A DNA stretch of 19,349 nucleotides from CAZVAP01 sp964625125 (GTDB lineage: Bacteria; Patescibacteriota; Gracilibacteria; Absconditabacterales; Absconditicoccaceae), in the NCBI GenBank assembly GCA_964625125.1, contig CAZVAP010000014.1:1-19349 (forward strand), in the 5' to 3' direction. Below are positions 19,237 to 19,349 of this stretch, piece after piece. Numbering within the stretch: the stretch's first letter is position 1; the number at the start of each line of letters is the position of its first letter. The position numbers and the translations under genes are program-made. The notes below the pieces were generated by a model. The model did no database searches. It was given only the letters and a program-made list of their open reading frames with translations, and had not been told where the DNA came from.

Positions 19237-19349
19237 TGATTTAATTTATTTTTAGTTATTTTAAGTATTTTTGATATAGCTTTTTAATAACTAATTTTCA
19301 ATAATAATTTTTTAATAAGTAAAAGAAAAAGAAAGATAAATGTAATATA

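Noticed and set aside
1..19349. CRISPR arrays, insertion sequences, tRNA genes, phage genes
   Set aside because: No spaced repeat array, transposase, terminal inverted repeats, or cloverleaf other than the tmRNA ends was seen.

Overview
The window comes from an AT-rich bacterium that reads TGA as glycine (genetic code 25). This points to Candidatus Absconditabacteria (SR1) or Gracilibacteria, members of the Candidate Phyla Radiation (CPR). The evidence is direct. In-frame TGA falls on invariant glycines of TilS (SGGPDS), PilT (GPTGSGKS), ComM (GPPGSGKT) and TypA (HVDHGKT), and in the calcium-binding repeats of a surface protein. With TGA read as stop nearly every gene looks broken; with TGA as Gly, 16 complete genes and one edge-truncated gene open cleanly. 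All visible stops are TAA or TAG. No start codon has a recognisable Shine-Dalgarno motif.

Left part, minus strand (1-8008): a secreted SLH-domain protein (truncated at the window edge) with a structured, probably promoter-proximal leader RNA. Upstream of it in the same direction is a compact four-gene set: a 941-aa secreted PKD/thrombospondin-type-3 protein, a 786-aa secreted lamin-tail-like protein, a short ComEC DNA-uptake channel, and a small DUF721/DciA-like protein overlapping comEC. This resembles a surface-adhesion plus DNA-import unit.

Middle, minus strand (8043-11768): yceD (DUF177), then tilS, a 139-aa protein with two membrane segments, pilT, and two small coiled-coil proteins. 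The set closes with a clear intrinsic terminator at 8043-8070.

Right part, plus strand (11843-19022): diverging from yceD is a tight run of two VirB2/TrbC-like small membrane proteins, comM (YifB), a NUDIX hydrolase and a 642-aa DedA-PAP2-LssY_C fusion. Then come typA (bipA) and tmRNA (ssrA). The ssrA tag has 20 codons and ends in tandem TAG stops. Beyond tmRNA lie a repeat-loop hairpin and a strong terminator, with no gene.

Taken together, PilT, ComEC, ComM and possibly the DUF721 protein suggest natural transformation or nucleic-acid scavenging in a host-dependent, surface-attached cell. The surface and lipid-related genes (SLH, PKD/TSP3, lamin-tail-like, DedA-PAP2) fit that lifestyle. This link is inference from gene content.
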